The notes under the pieces: generated by a model
Databases searched by the model: none
What the model was told of the DNA's origin: nothing
What the model saw: the letters and a program-made list of their open reading frames with translations, nothing else
Assembly (NCBI GenBank): GCA_907164885.2
Contig: OU015490.1
Coordinates: 202,936,161-203,000,160, forward strand
Length of the DNA stretch: 64,000 bases
Reading direction: 5' to 3'
Origin: Dolomedes plantarius
Lineage: Eukaryota; Arthropoda; Arachnida; Araneae; Dolomedidae
Shown: positions 32,101-42,790 of the stretch, piece by piece
How positions within the stretch are numbered: the first letter of the stretch is position 1
Layout of the letters: every line of letters starts with the position of its first letter
Position numbers and translations under genes: made by a program

Positions 32101-33792
32101 GAGGGGGGGGGGGTAAAACTAACAAATTCGCCTGTTCCTCCCTTTCCAGTTGTGTCAAAACGATTGACTCCCCGTCTGAGGGACTATTGTTCGAACGCTC
32201 CCGAAGAGAATCGTTTGACTCAAGCGTCTGTGTACAGCTCTCTTGACATTTGGAACGCGAGCGCGTTATTGCATTGATTTGCATGCTCTTAGAGTTTTGT
32301 TGACCCTGTCTCAGAAGAGCTGCCGTTTGATTTCCCAGTATGTATCTTTGTTGATTTGACCTGTCGCTAATGACACAGGCCTTTGTTGTTATATCTCCAT
32401 ACTGGGAGTTCAGAATTACGCGCGCTAGGGGCACGTTAATGGCACGAGTGTCTAACGGCTGAGTGAGCCAGACTGTTTCGCCGAGATAGTCGTCGGGCGA
32501 AATAAATCTTTTACAAACCAGATCAATCGTACTACCCGTATCTCTAAGTATCTCACATACCTGGCCGTTCACAGTCCCTATACTCACATATGGTTTTGAG
32601 GGATCTGTGATTTCCAAATCGGCACCTATGGAGTTAACCTCTTCTTTTTTTGTTAATAACGGACACTGGGGCTTAATATGGCCGACCTCGTGGCAGAAAT
32701 AGCACTTAATGTCTGTCACGAGCCTTTTGTCGAACTCTTTATGGTTCCATTCTTTACGGCGGTTTTCTTTTGGGCGAGGGGAGCTCACCTTATCTAAATT
32801 TCGTTCGGGTTCGTGTTGTTCGGGGGGTTTTTCAACTTTCTCTCCCGTTTTTACAGCCCCAAACATTTTACGTTGGTCGGGCGCGCGTCCCTCGAATTTC
32901 TTCGGCTGGTTGGGGGGCTTACCTGTTTTTCTGATAAGCTCAAACTGATCTGCGTCTTTGACCAAGGTTTCAGGGGACGTGTAATTCTCCCAATCCCTTA
33001 TATTTTGCTCCCGAATTTCACTTCCCATTTTCCGTTTTAATTGGTCGACCAGAAAGAGATCTTTTAACGACTCAAAAGTTGTAGCACCGAGACCCTCTAT
33101 CCAACCTTCGAAATACGTCTTTATTTCGAAAAGATAATCTTTCCATAGGGTTCCTGGCTTACGCTGGTGTCTAACAAACTTCTGACGAAAAGCTTCAGGA
33201 CTGAGCCTGAATCGCTCGAGAAGCACGCTCTTAACATGGGAATATTTTTGTGTCCTCGACTTTTTCCCGTAACACAATGGCCGCTACTGATAATGGTATT
33301 AGGCTAATTAAACTGCCTGACCATTCAGCTTCCGGTATTTTTAAATGCTGTGCCTGCCGTTCAAAAAGGCAAAGGTATAGGCTTATATCAGTTTCTTCCG
33401 GGTCGAATTTTTGCATTATGTGCCTTAATGAGTGTCCCGCAGGTCTCGGAGTACTAACAGACGGGCTTTCTTGGGGGGCTTCCCTACTCAGTCTTAATTT
33501 GGCTAGCTCAAACTCTCTCTTGTTGAGCTAACCTATCCTCCCGTTCTTGTTGAGCTAATTCATCTTCCCGTTTTTGCCGGGCTAACCGTTCTTCCCGCTC
33601 TCGTTGCTCGTTTTCTATACGGGTCTCCATAATTTCAGCTAACAACCCTTCAGCCAATTTTACATTGTAATCTGCTGAACTTTCAATTTTTTTGATCATC
33701 TCAAGCTTCAGCATTCCCAAATCTACCTCACAACTCATTTCTATAGCGAGGTTAACTAAGTCCTCTTTCTTTGCACGAACAAGAGAACCCAT
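32101..33792 (-). pseudogene. gag: gag and protease with SCAN-like capsid segment
   Basis: The first 94 codons (33,792-33,508) form a charged coiled coil with EREERLARQKRED-type repeats. After a frame change a capsid segment begins (33,231-33,416), with another change near 33,250. The long stretch from 33,277 has SPEAFRQKFVRHQRKPG and later FLVDQLKRKM and NYTSPETLVKDAD, the pattern of the SCAN domain. It then has a CCHC zinc knuckle (CYFCHEVGHIKPQC, about residues 192-205) and a protease active site DTGST (about 246-250). Gag packages the RNA and the protease matures the polyprotein. The two gag shifts would block both. Confidence 0.88.
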
Positions 33793-34674
33793 GTTTGACA
33801 GAATACAAAGCTATTACAATACTACACAGAATAATACACACTATTATAAACCCTGAGGTAGTAATTACATTAAAACCTGAACACAAAATGCAACTACACA
33901 ACACAATCAATTAACGTACACATGCAATGCATTAACAAAAATGAACTAAATTACTTTTAAAATTCCGCTTGCGATGTTACTATTTTAAGGTTCATAAAAG
34001 ATAAATCACTTTGCTTTTAACATATCACAAAAATACACAATGCAAAATAGTTAAACACAATGTAGTTACACTATTTCTTTTTGAGCACAGTTACATTCCT
34101 TAATTTCTGGGAACTAATTTAACACACTACTATTTCAATAACAATTCTACTTTACACAATAACACTAGTTCTTATTTTACCTCAAATTAAAAATTATTTT
34201 AACACCTTTTAAGTTCAGATCAAGCTATTAATTACGGTTATTAAATTCAACAATTTAATTCTCCTAATTCTGAGAAAACAACCAAAATATTATTTACTAA
34301 ACTACTGTTGGATACCAGCACAAAAGAGAAACAGAATGGTACTCACAATTTGATGTGAAGACTGGCATCTAGTTGGCACTGCAGCAAGTTTATCAGATGG
34401 CACAAGAACGTCAAACGTTCTACTCTAATTCACAGGATACACACACCCGCGATAGCACTTTCACACAGTCTCAGTTCTGAAACACGCGCGAATGTCACTA
34501 AGGAAATTAACACTGCAGCAGTTTAGCAGATTTCACAAGAACGTCAGCCGCTCTACACTACTTCACAGGATACACACCCGCAATAGCACTTTCGCACAGT
34601 CACAGTTCTGAACACACGCGACTGTCACTAAGGAAAACAAAATGTTCTTACTGTCGCTTTTTTTTTCGTCAAAA
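33793..34674 (-). other. Retrotransposon 5' leader
   Basis: About 880 bp between primer site and gag start. It is AT-rich, without an ORF, and includes the tandem duplication at 34,378-34,637. It may carry packaging signals, which cannot be read from sequence alone. Confidence 0.6.
34378..34637. repeat. 133-bp tandem duplication in the leader
   Basis: Two units start with CACTGCAGCA at 34,378 and 34,511 and share ACAAGAACGTCA, TTCACAGGATACACAC and GTCACTAAGGAAA. They differ at several positions, so the duplication predates this insertion. Confidence 0.85.
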
Positions 34675-34685
34675 CGCTGCCACCA
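34675..34685 (-). promoter_or_regulatory. Candidate tRNA primer-binding site
   Basis: Minus-strand TGGTGGCAGCG would pair with a tRNA 3' end CGCTGCCACCA. It lies 25 bases inside the 5' LTR, further than usual, so the assignment is tentative. Confidence 0.4.
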
Positions 34686-34710
34686 AATTTATGAATGAAT
34701 ATATATCTTC

Positions 34711-35461
34711 TGTAGCGAACTGAGGTTCGTAGTGTCACTGGAAAATAAGGTAGCAAAGGCTCCTTCCACGAAAACTGGTCTCCGACAAATTAGTGGAGTA
34801 TGTTTACTCCTGCAGGAACTAGATCGTCGCTGCAAACAGTCACAAGGGACTCTGAACCGGTAAGGGCGGCAAACCCGGCTGCTCTTAGAACTGGATCCGC
34901 TACGTGTCAGGAACTAAAAGACGCAAGCCACGACTGAGGGGTCCATTCTCTTTTTATAGAAGAACCTCCACCGGATATTGCATCACTCTCCAGAAATTCG
35001 AACGATCTAGAACAAGTGAGCAACGGAAATGGGTTTCCTGGGGCGATAATGAAATATTTTCCCCGGGTCTAAAGCGGCCGCCTTTTTAGTTTGTCCTCCA
35101 AGCCACTTCAAAGAGTCTCAAAGGGCCGCTTCGGTAAAATGCGAAAGGCACGAGTCCTTTTGTTTAGGCACGCGACGCCTCCAGGATGCTGCTTAACAAT
35201 TGATAGTTCATGAATGAAAGCTCCTGGGGGGTCTCCTGTCATTTATAACTAACATCAGCGGTGTCATCCGGTGGCGATGACTAAATCAAGAAAAATGACC
35301 ATGTCCCCTAAGGTTCTGTGGAACAAGTCTATCGGATGAACAAAAGGAAAATTGCCGTCAGCATATTGCCACCTAAGTCGTCGGAAATCTTTTGATGGGT
35401 CTCAGGCCGAGATAGAAGAATTTCTTTTGTTAACGGAGAGGTTGAAATGCAATACTCTACA
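34711..35461 (-). repeat. 5' LTR (751 bp, internally deleted)
   Basis: Compared with the 3' LTR it lacks 333 bp (27,998-28,330 there). The deletion junction shares TCA, suggesting microhomology repair. The missing part includes the AATAAA of the other LTR. The TATA-like site is at 34,952-34,958. The remaining sequence is almost identical to the 3' LTR. Confidence 0.92.
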
Positions 35462-35465
35462 GGAT

Positions 35466-36240
35466 CAACAACATGAAGAACAACATGAATAAGGAACTAC
35501 ACGACGAAAACAATTAATTTCTTAGTAATTTTTATACAATTTATTTTTATATTCTCCGAGCCCTGGGATGAGTCTTTCATGATTCCTAGAAGCCCTGTAA
35601 GAACCTTTTCCTCTGGTCTGGGACTGGCTCTCGACTCCCCTGTGCATTACAACTTTACTAAGAAAATTTCCCCACGTTCTAAGTCCATCAAATTGTGTCT
35701 TTACCTAATTAATTTTAAATGAATTCCCTTCGTTACATTCTGCACGCTACTGGCTATTTCTTCATTTTATAGTTCAGTGATATTGGGTAAGAGATATTTG
35801 CAGGATAGCTTGCTTATATAAAAAGAGACTGATGATCACAAATATTTAATTATTGAATGTAGTATACCATTTAAAATTGCTTCAGATGAGGATATAAACA
35901 ACAGATAAATAAATAGTCAATTAATAATATAATATTCATGTTACTCTACACACCTTTCCCATGTCCATGCTAGTGTTTTCCCTAGAACAGAAAAGGGACA
36001 CGGTGGTTTTCTATAGCTGATCAAAAATAGCATTTTTTACTGAAAAAAATATTTTTTATTATGATTTTTTACTCTGATCATTAAACTTAGATGTGGTTAT
36101 GTATAATTATTAGCTCTTATACAATACATATTTTACATGACGAAACTAAATTTAAGTATTTGAAACAGTTCTATGAAAATAAATTTTAGTTTCATTAATA
36201 TAATCTGGATAGGTTCCTGAAACAAAATTCTCAGTAAAAT
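35466..36240. other. Unassigned stretch
   Basis: AT-rich, with no ORF of note and no terminal repeats seen. Confidence 0.5.
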
Positions 36241-36242
36241 TA

Positions 36243-36595
36243 GAATCAGTGAAAAGATATGGGAGGGTACTAACCAAGATTCTCGGTAAAAGCAGAATCA
36301 GTGAAAAAAATTGGGTGGGTACTAACAAAAATTACTGTAAAAACAGAATCAGTGAAAAAATTTGGGAGGGTACTAACAAAAGTTTCGGTAAACGGAGAAT
36401 CGATGAAAAAATTTGGGAAGGTACTAACTAAAATTCTCCTAAAAAACAGAATCAGTGAAAAAATTTGGGAAGGTATTAACCAAAATTCTCCTTAAAAACA
36501 GAATCAGTGAAAAAATTTGGGAAGGTACTAACCAAAATTTTCCTTAAAAACAGAATCAGTGACAAAATTTCGGAAGGCACTAACCAAAAAGGAAG
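36243..36595. repeat. 52-bp minisatellite, about 7 units
   Basis: GAATCAGTGAAAAAAT recurs at about 36,243, 36,295, 36,346, 36,397, 36,449, 36,501 and 36,553, a period of 51-52 bp, with GGGAAGGTACTAACC inside each unit. The two open frames across it (36,249 and 36,301) follow from the near multiple-of-three period and are not genes. Confidence 0.9.
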
Positions 36596-36599
36596 CAGG

Positions 36600-37267
36600 G
36601 CACAGTCATCTCTTTAAAAAAGATGAGAAGAGGACAACATCCTTCTAAAAATGCCCAAGAGAAACATTACATATCAACCATCGTTTATTGAAAAGTCTAT
36701 TAACCATGATTATTGGAAAGCCTATTAATATTGTTGATAATCCTGTTATTATCATCACTTCAGATTCAGCAATGAAAAGTGATAAAAGAATTGCGAATGA
36801 AAGAAAAAAGCCTTTTTATTTATTTTAAGCAGTCTTGTGATTATCTACCTCCGATGAATCCCGAATAAAATCCATGCTACCATTAATGTTAACATAATTG
36901 CGATGGGCAATATTTTTTCTTTTAGAAACTAATATGCATTCAAGTTTCTTATAGAAGTACAAATCAAGTTTTTCTTATCTTAGGCTTTGTAATAAAGCAT
37001 AATGAAAAAATAATACAAGTAGCTCGCAATAGAGTGAAACTAAACTATGGTTTAGCTCTTTTCGCGAGCTTTTCCTTTACGGGAAATAATGTTCCAATGT
37101 ATACCGGCTTCGGAATTTGTTTGTGAACGCGGTGCAATGTCAGAAGATGATTCCAATTTCACTGTCTGGTGTCATTATTGTAATATCTCTGCAATGACGA
37201 CTAGAGCTTTGATATTTCCAGCCTTCATCCTGAAAATAAGATTCTAAGGTGAAGACCGCAACATGTT
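36600..37267. other. Unassigned stretch
   Basis: No gene or repeat recognised. A balanced-composition part lies at 37,050-37,250. Confidence 0.45.
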
Positions 37268-37270
37268 TAA

Positions 37271-37408
37271 GGGTCTGTTCACATAGAACCCGTCAGCGTT
37301 ATCGTAAACATTTTTAACCAATCATATACCAATCATTGAGCCATTTAACGAATGAGTGCCAACGGAATCTTCAACGCTACCGCTGACGGATTCTATGTGA
37401 ACAGGTCC
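37271..37408. mobile_element. Harbinger-type MITE (138 bp)
   Basis: GGGTCTGTTCACATAGAA at the left pairs with TTCTATGTGAACAGGTCC at the right. The 3-bp duplication TAA flanks it (37,268-37,270 and 37,409-37,411). A TAA/TTA duplication plus a GGGCCTGTTC-like end fits PIF/Harbinger. No coding. A longer relative is at 61,142. Confidence 0.8.
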
Positions 37409-37411
37409 TAA

Positions 37412-38585
37412 GTCGACATCTTATAGTACTGTAATAGTCTTCTGAAATCCCAGATTCGATTCCAGGGCTAGCTAGTTGCATTTTGAGATAGGAAAAATAT
37501 CAATATATAAATGTGAGAATGTGAGGCAAAATGTTGGTTACACAACTGACAAAACATTTTTGAAACAAAAATATGTTTTGTTACAAAAATATGTTTTTGT
37601 TACAGTTTTGATTATTTTTGAAACAAAAATATGTTTTTGTTACAAAACATATTTTTGAACTGCGAGTAAATTATTTTTAATTTTAATTGGATTAACATTT
37701 ATTTTTAATTGGTAACATGGTAATTATAACACATTCACTGAACTGAGACATCTATAGTAACACTCGTTCTTTACCTACGACAATAGTGATGGAAAATTAT
37801 CATACAATTTTCCGATATCATCAACTGACAACCTCACTGGTACATGGGATGATTTTTATCAAAACAACTGTGGTAAAATAAATTTTAAAAACATTCCCAG
37901 AATATATTTTATTTACACCACTTTTTGGGGGGAAGAGGTAAAAAATCTTTTTTAATGGGAAATCAATTTCAAACACCTAAGCTCAAATCAAGTGAATAAG
38001 ATTTACCCTACAGGATTTAAAGTACTTTAAAAATTAAACAATTTATCGGGGAATTTATGGTTAAATCATCAAACAATACAAGATTTTCCTTACAGAATTT
38101 TTTTCTTACTAAACTGTAATTCAGTGGGTCACAAACTTTTTCACTCCCGTACCTATACAGACCCCGTTTCCACATATCGAACAATTTATACTTGTAAGAT
38201 GTTTGCAAATGAAATCATTGCTACTATTTCAAATTTGTTTGCTGAATCTATAAGGAATTGGGCTAAGTAATGAAATCGAAAAGCAAGGGGATCCAAAGGT
38301 TAATAAATTGTGGCTACATACATACAATCTAAATTCGATAGATATAGTATGAACTGAAATTAATGCATATTAAATTACATGAAAATTCCTAATTCCGTGT
38401 CGGTATGAACTTTTATATGCCTTTTCATTTTTTTCCCACATTCCCAACATGTGGGTGCGTATGCCAAGATAAGTATTTGATTAGATAATGCTGAGAACCT
38501 CTAATAATAAAACCCCCATAACAAAACAAAAAAAATGCACTTTTAAATACTGCAAGCCACACCCACCCACCCACAATCACACACA
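37412..38585. other. Unassigned stretch with short local repeats
   Basis: 37,558-37,656 contains three near-identical copies of AACAAAAATATGTTTTTG. The rest is AT-rich, without supported genes. Confidence 0.5.
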
Positions 38586-38590
38586 CATAT

Positions 38591-38930
38591 ATGGATTGGT
38601 ATGGCGATAATGGGGTTAACTGAATAGACTGGCCTACCCAGAGCCCAGACCTAAACTCTATCGAGAACCTCTGGGACTAGTTGAATCTTCGAAATAAGGG
38701 ATGCAACAACCGTCCAAAATCGGTGAAGGAACTTGCATATCTTCTACAAGCCGAGTGGAAGGAAATACCACTAGTCCTCAAACAAGGACTTGTGGAAAGC
38801 ATGCGTCGGAGGGTTGAGGCTGTAATTGCCTCTCTTGGAGGTTCTACCAACTATTGAATATGAATAAATTTTGTTTTTCTTTTCTATCACAGGAGTCCAA
38901 ATACTTATTGGTAGATAATGTATATATATA
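38591..38930 (+). mobile_element. 5'-truncated Tc1 fragment
   Basis: Collinear with 23,760-24,098: ATGGATTGGTATGGCG, then the Glu region reading CTCTATCGAGAACCTCTG, and the terminal phrase CCAAATACTTATTGGTAGAT. The left edge is a sharp junction with a (CA)(TA) tract. Only the last third of the transposase (with stops) and one inverted end remain. Confidence 0.85.
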
Positions 38931-39609
38931 CAGTGTGTAACAAAATTATAAGAACACTGTGGATTTTATGATTTTACTATAAATAGCATAATTTTTTAAA
39001 ATTAAATTAGGTTGATGTTAATAAATGAAATATAAAATATATGTATATTATTTTTAAGAGATATTTAAATATACTAATTATTTTATCAACAATTTCAAAT
39101 TTTTCCAATCAAATATCTGTAACAAAATTTTAAGACCACTAGTTAAAAGATTTTTTTTTAATAAAACTAATATGATGTTGAACCACCATTTTTGTGAATA
39201 GCTTCAAATACTCGATTTTTCATTGAATTAATTAGGTTTTCGAGCAAATATTTCGGAATTTTGTCCCATTCATCCATGATAGCTAGTTCCAATACATACA
39301 CAGAATCATACTGACGGTTATTTGCATACACTTTACGAGCCAAATGGCTCCACATGTTTTCGGTGGGATTCAGGTCTGGACTAAGGCTTGCCCAGTTTAA
39401 GACCTCAATTTTTTCTTTTTGAAACCCGTTTTTAGTTGATTTATACACATGGCATGGCTCATTGTCTTGCTGAAATTTCCAGTTTGATCCTCCTAAAAAT
39501 GGGCCAAAAGGTATAAGGTGTTGGTAAAGCAGTTGTTGATAACAAATGGAGTCCATTTTTCCAAGAACTCGCTGCAGATCACTTTTCCCATTGAATGGTG
39601 GTCCGACTG
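38931..39609 (-). mobile_element. Tc1-like element, truncated
   Basis: The end CAGTGTGTAACAAAATTAT abuts TA at 38,930. The C-terminal half of a transposase follows on the minus strand. The other edge, GTCCGACTG then TA at 39,601-39,611, joins a TA-rich seam, and the first half of the transposase is missing. Confidence 0.75.
39167..39600 (-). pseudogene. Tc1-family transposase, C-terminal half
   Basis: The continuous open frame covers the second catalytic Asp (KFQQDNEPCHVYKS) and the catalytic Glu (SPDLNPTENMW), 34 residues apart, and ends in KNGGSTSY at the normal stop. The first Asp and DNA-binding domain are absent. The apparent start beyond 39,610 belongs to the neighbouring element, so the longer open frame is a chance fusion across the seam. 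This is a different Tc1 family from those at 22,863 and 39,626. Confidence 0.85.
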
Positions 39610-39625
39610 TATATATACATATATA

Positions 39626-41035
39626 CACTGCTGGCCACTGTAAATGCAACACCCTGAAGGAAACATGCAAATAACATGAAATTTACAACATGCATTAGCG
39701 GAGGTGAGATATGCAAATGATTAGAATTTCAGCGCAGACGCATATCACGCGCGCCTGTGGCGCCACTTCAAAGCGCTATTTAAGGCTTGGAGATTTCGAC
39801 GATTTCAAGTTCGGCAATTGTGTTTTTCTTGTGGTTTTTTCAAAAAAACGATCAATTATGCCTCGTCAAAAACAGCGATCATCTTTTGATCAAGTATCCG
39901 AGTTCGACAGAGGAAGGATAGTGGCCTACCGAGATTGTGGATTATCGTTCCGGGAAATCGGTAGTCGTGTTGGAAGAAACCAAACAGCTGTAATGCGGAT
40001 ATGTTGTCGTTGGATGCAGGAGGGTAAGACGGACCGGCGTGTTCGATCGCATCCACCTCAGCGCACCACTTCACGTGATGACAGGCAAATTGTACACATG
40101 GCAGTGACGGATCGCTCAGTCACATCACGAACCATAGCACAGCACATGCAGTCTGTAACGCATCATCCAGTGTCTGCGCGTACCATTCGACGCCGTTTAC
40201 AGCAGAGTGGTCTGTCCGCAAGACGTCCATTGCTTTGTCTACCCTTGACGCAGAACCACAGACGTCTCCGCCGCCAATGGTGCGATGACAGAAGGATGTG
40301 GACGGCAGAATGGAATGAAATTGTCTTTACTGACGAGTCACGCTTCTGTCTGCAACACCACGATGGTCGCATTCGAGTCTGGAGACACCGTGAAGAGAGG
40401 ATACTGAACAGCTAGCTGCGTTATGCACCGCCACACTGGTCCTGCACCGGGTATTATGGTATGAGGCGGCATTGGATATCACTCTCGCACACCTCTAGTA
40501 CGCATTGCCGGTACTTTAAACAACCAGCTCTGCATCTCCAAGATGTTGGAGCCAGTTGTCCTTCCTTACCTTCAGGGCTTGCCCACAGCCATATTTCAAC
40601 AGGATAATGCGCGACCACACGTGGCACGCGTTGTCCAACGGTTCTTCGTCAATCGCCAGATTGAATTGCTTCCCTGGCCGCCTCGCTCTCCGGATTTTTT
40701 GCCGATAGAAAACATGTGGTCCATGGTTGCTCTACGATTGACCCAGATTCCATCCCCAGCTGCCACAGCAGATCAACTTTGGCAACGTGTGGAAGCTGCT
40801 TGGTCTGCTGTACCCCAAGAACTCATCCAAAGTCTCTTTGAATCAATGCCGAGGCGTGTGGCAGCGGTGATCTCCAACAATGGCGGCTACTCTGGCTACT
40901 GATGTTGGCAGGAACCACACTTCACAGAAGTCTATAAATTTAATCATTTGATACTTGGTCAACATGTTATCTACAAAATAAATTTTGTTGTGATATCTCT
41001 TGTCTTTCTTGGTGTTGCAATTTGGGTGGCCAGCA

Positions 41036-41038
<3 letters not shown>
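39626..41038 (+). mobile_element. Tc1-like element, copy A (1413 bp)
   Basis: Inverted ends CACTGCTGGCCAC and GTGGCCAGCAGTG extend inward with GCAACACC and its complement. TA lies on both sides (39,624-39,625 and 41,039-41,040). Complete in structure. Copy B at 61,548 is nearly identical, implying recent activity of the family. Confidence 0.93.
39858..40902 (+). pseudogene. Tc1-family transposase pseudogene, copy A
   Basis: Starts MPRQKQRSSFDQVSEFDRG with two helix-turn-helix segments (SFREIGSRVGRNQTAVMRIC and HHPVSARTIRRRL). The first catalytic Asp is kept in EIVFTDESRFCLQ. A 4-bp tandem duplication (AGCTAGCT at about 40,411) shifts the frame, and a Trp codon has become TGA near 40,460. The second half reopens with IFQQDNARPHVARV (second Asp) and LPIENMWSMV (Glu), 34 residues apart, and ends NNGGYSGY. 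All three catalytic residues are present, so only the duplication and one stop separate it from an open gene. Confidence 0.92.

Positions 41039-41098
<60 letters not shown>
41039..41098. repeat. (TA)n between copy A and the palindrome
   Basis: About 30 TA units that serve as right flank of the Tc1 element and left flank of the foldback element. Confidence 0.95.
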
Positions 41099-41100
<2 letters not shown>

Positions 41101-42338
41101 TATTTAAAATTAAGATGATTAAAAGGGCAGATGTGACCATTTAATACTCCTATAACCTGAAATAAGATAGACATATATAAATAAGCAAAAAATGGAATTG
41201 GAGGTGGTATAGTTGATGACTGGGGGGGGGGGGTTGTGAGCCCCCAACCCCGGTTACACATGTTTTAAACCAGGCAACACTCCCGGAGGTCGGCTATAAC
41301 ACCAAGACAGTAATAAAAAATTATGAAGAAGAAAAATATTTTAGGTGAAATAGATAAGTTAAACCAGATTTTTTTACTAATATAGTCAACTAAAACATAA
41401 TTACAAGATGAATAGAATGAAAAAAATCTTAATACTAAGTTACAGAAATAGAATAATACTAATTAACTAAATAATTACTCACTAATATATACACTATATA
41501 TATACAAAATACTTAGCTCCCACCAAGCAATGAGACACGAAACCCATGCACACTCACATTTTTATAGACATAGTAGGGATAAATATCGCCGTATTAGGGA
41601 AATTTTTAGTGTTGCCAACTTATTTTAAAACGATTCATACAATCTTTATTGTCTAAATTAAAAAACTGGGTTAGAATAGATACGAGGAAATTGACTGGAA
41701 AACCCTGGTCAATAGCTATAGTTAAGAATTTAATTATACTGACGTCCAGGCTATTGACCAGGGTTTTCCAGTCAATTTCCTAATTTAGACAATAAAGATT
41801 GTATGAATCGTTTTAAAATAAGTTGGCAACACTAAAAATGTCCCTAATACGGCGATATTTATCCCTACTATGTCTATAAAAATGTGAGTGTGCATGGGTT
41901 TCGTGTCTCATTGCTTGGTGGGAGCTAAGTATTTTGTATATATATAGTGTATATGTTAGTGAGTAATTATTTAGTTAATTAGTATTATTCTATTTCTGTA
42001 ACTTAGTATTAAGATTTTTTCAGTCTATTCATCTTGTAATTATGTTTTAGTTGACTATATTAGTAAAAAAATCTGGTTTAACTTATCTATTTCACCTAAA
42101 ATATTTTTCCTCTTCATAATTTTTTATTACTGTCTTGGTGTTATAGCCGACCTCCGGGAGTGTTGCCTGGCATAAAACTTGTTTAACCGGGGTGGGGGGT
42201 CACAACCCCCCCCCCAGTCATCAACTATACCACCTCCAATTCCGTTTTTTGCTTATTTATATATGTCTATCTTATTTCAGGTTATAGGAGTATTAAATGG
42301 TCACATCTGCCCTTTTAATCATCTTAATTTTAAATATC
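41099..42338. mobile_element. 1.24-kb foldback element (near-perfect palindrome)
   Basis: The left arm 41,099-41,716 is complementary to the right arm 41,750-42,338, around a 33-bp centre. By eye they match at well over 95%. The main difference is a 25-bp segment found only in the left arm at about 41,663-41,687. TA flanks both ends (41,097-41,098 and 42,339-42,340). The outer end is GATATTTAAAATTAAGATG. There is no coding. It is either a foldback DNA transposon using TA or an inverted duplication. A transcript would form a hairpin of about 590 bp. Confidence 0.85.
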
Positions 42339-42423
42339 TATATATCGTAAATATTTTTGTGAGCAGCTTAGCGCCTAAAATTTATTTACTCTTTTGTTTC
42401 ATATTAAGCAATTTACATTTGTA

Positions 42424-42426
<3 letters not shown>

Positions 42427-42514
<88 letters not shown>
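42427..42514. repeat. (TA)n-(GA)n compound microsatellite
   Basis: About 27 TA units followed by about 16 GA units. Confidence 0.95.
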
Positions 42515-42517
<3 letters not shown>

Positions 42518-42656
42518 CTCTGCCATGTAAATATCGTTTCAGAACCCTTTTGCAAGCTTTGTAATCGACGGGATGACATGGGCCAGTGTGGGAGAGATAT
42601 TGGTTTGCTAGGAAACTTTTTGTTTGTTCGTTCTTTTTTTATTTTTATACAGTGTT

Positions 42657-42711
42657 ATATATATATATATATATATATTATATTATATATATATGTATAT
42701 ATATATTTTAT

Positions 42712-42787
<76 letters not shown>
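42657..42787. repeat. Imperfect (TA)n microsatellite
   Basis: TA-rich run with ATTATA and TGTATA interruptions. Confidence 0.95.

Positions 42788-42789
<2 letters not shown>

Positions 42790-42790
<1 letters not shown>

Larger units (their letters stand above)
27971..35461 (-). mobile_element. Gmr1-like Ty3/gypsy LTR retrotransposon, complete
   Basis: Two LTRs (TGTAG...CTACA) bound the element, flanked by the 4-bp duplication GGAT (27,967-27,970 and 35,462-35,465). Transcription runs on the minus strand, so the right LTR is the 5' one. The coding order is gag, protease, integrase, reverse transcriptase, RNase H. Reverse transcriptase motifs are Ty3/gypsy-like while integrase precedes it, the arrangement of the Gmr1-like clade. 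Coding sequence is interrupted by at least three frameshifts and two in-frame stops. It would need proteins from another copy to move. Confidence 0.9.

Noticed and set aside
31376..33531. Plus-strand ORFs opposite gag-pol
   Set aside because: Shadow frames of the minus-strand retrotransposon genes.
36243..36595. CRISPR array
   Set aside because: Units are contiguous 52-bp tandem repeats without unique spacers, and there are no cas genes.
39167..39670. 167-codon minus-strand protein as one gene
   Set aside because: Its first part lies in the neighbouring Tc1 end and TA seam. Only the part below about 39,600 is transposase.
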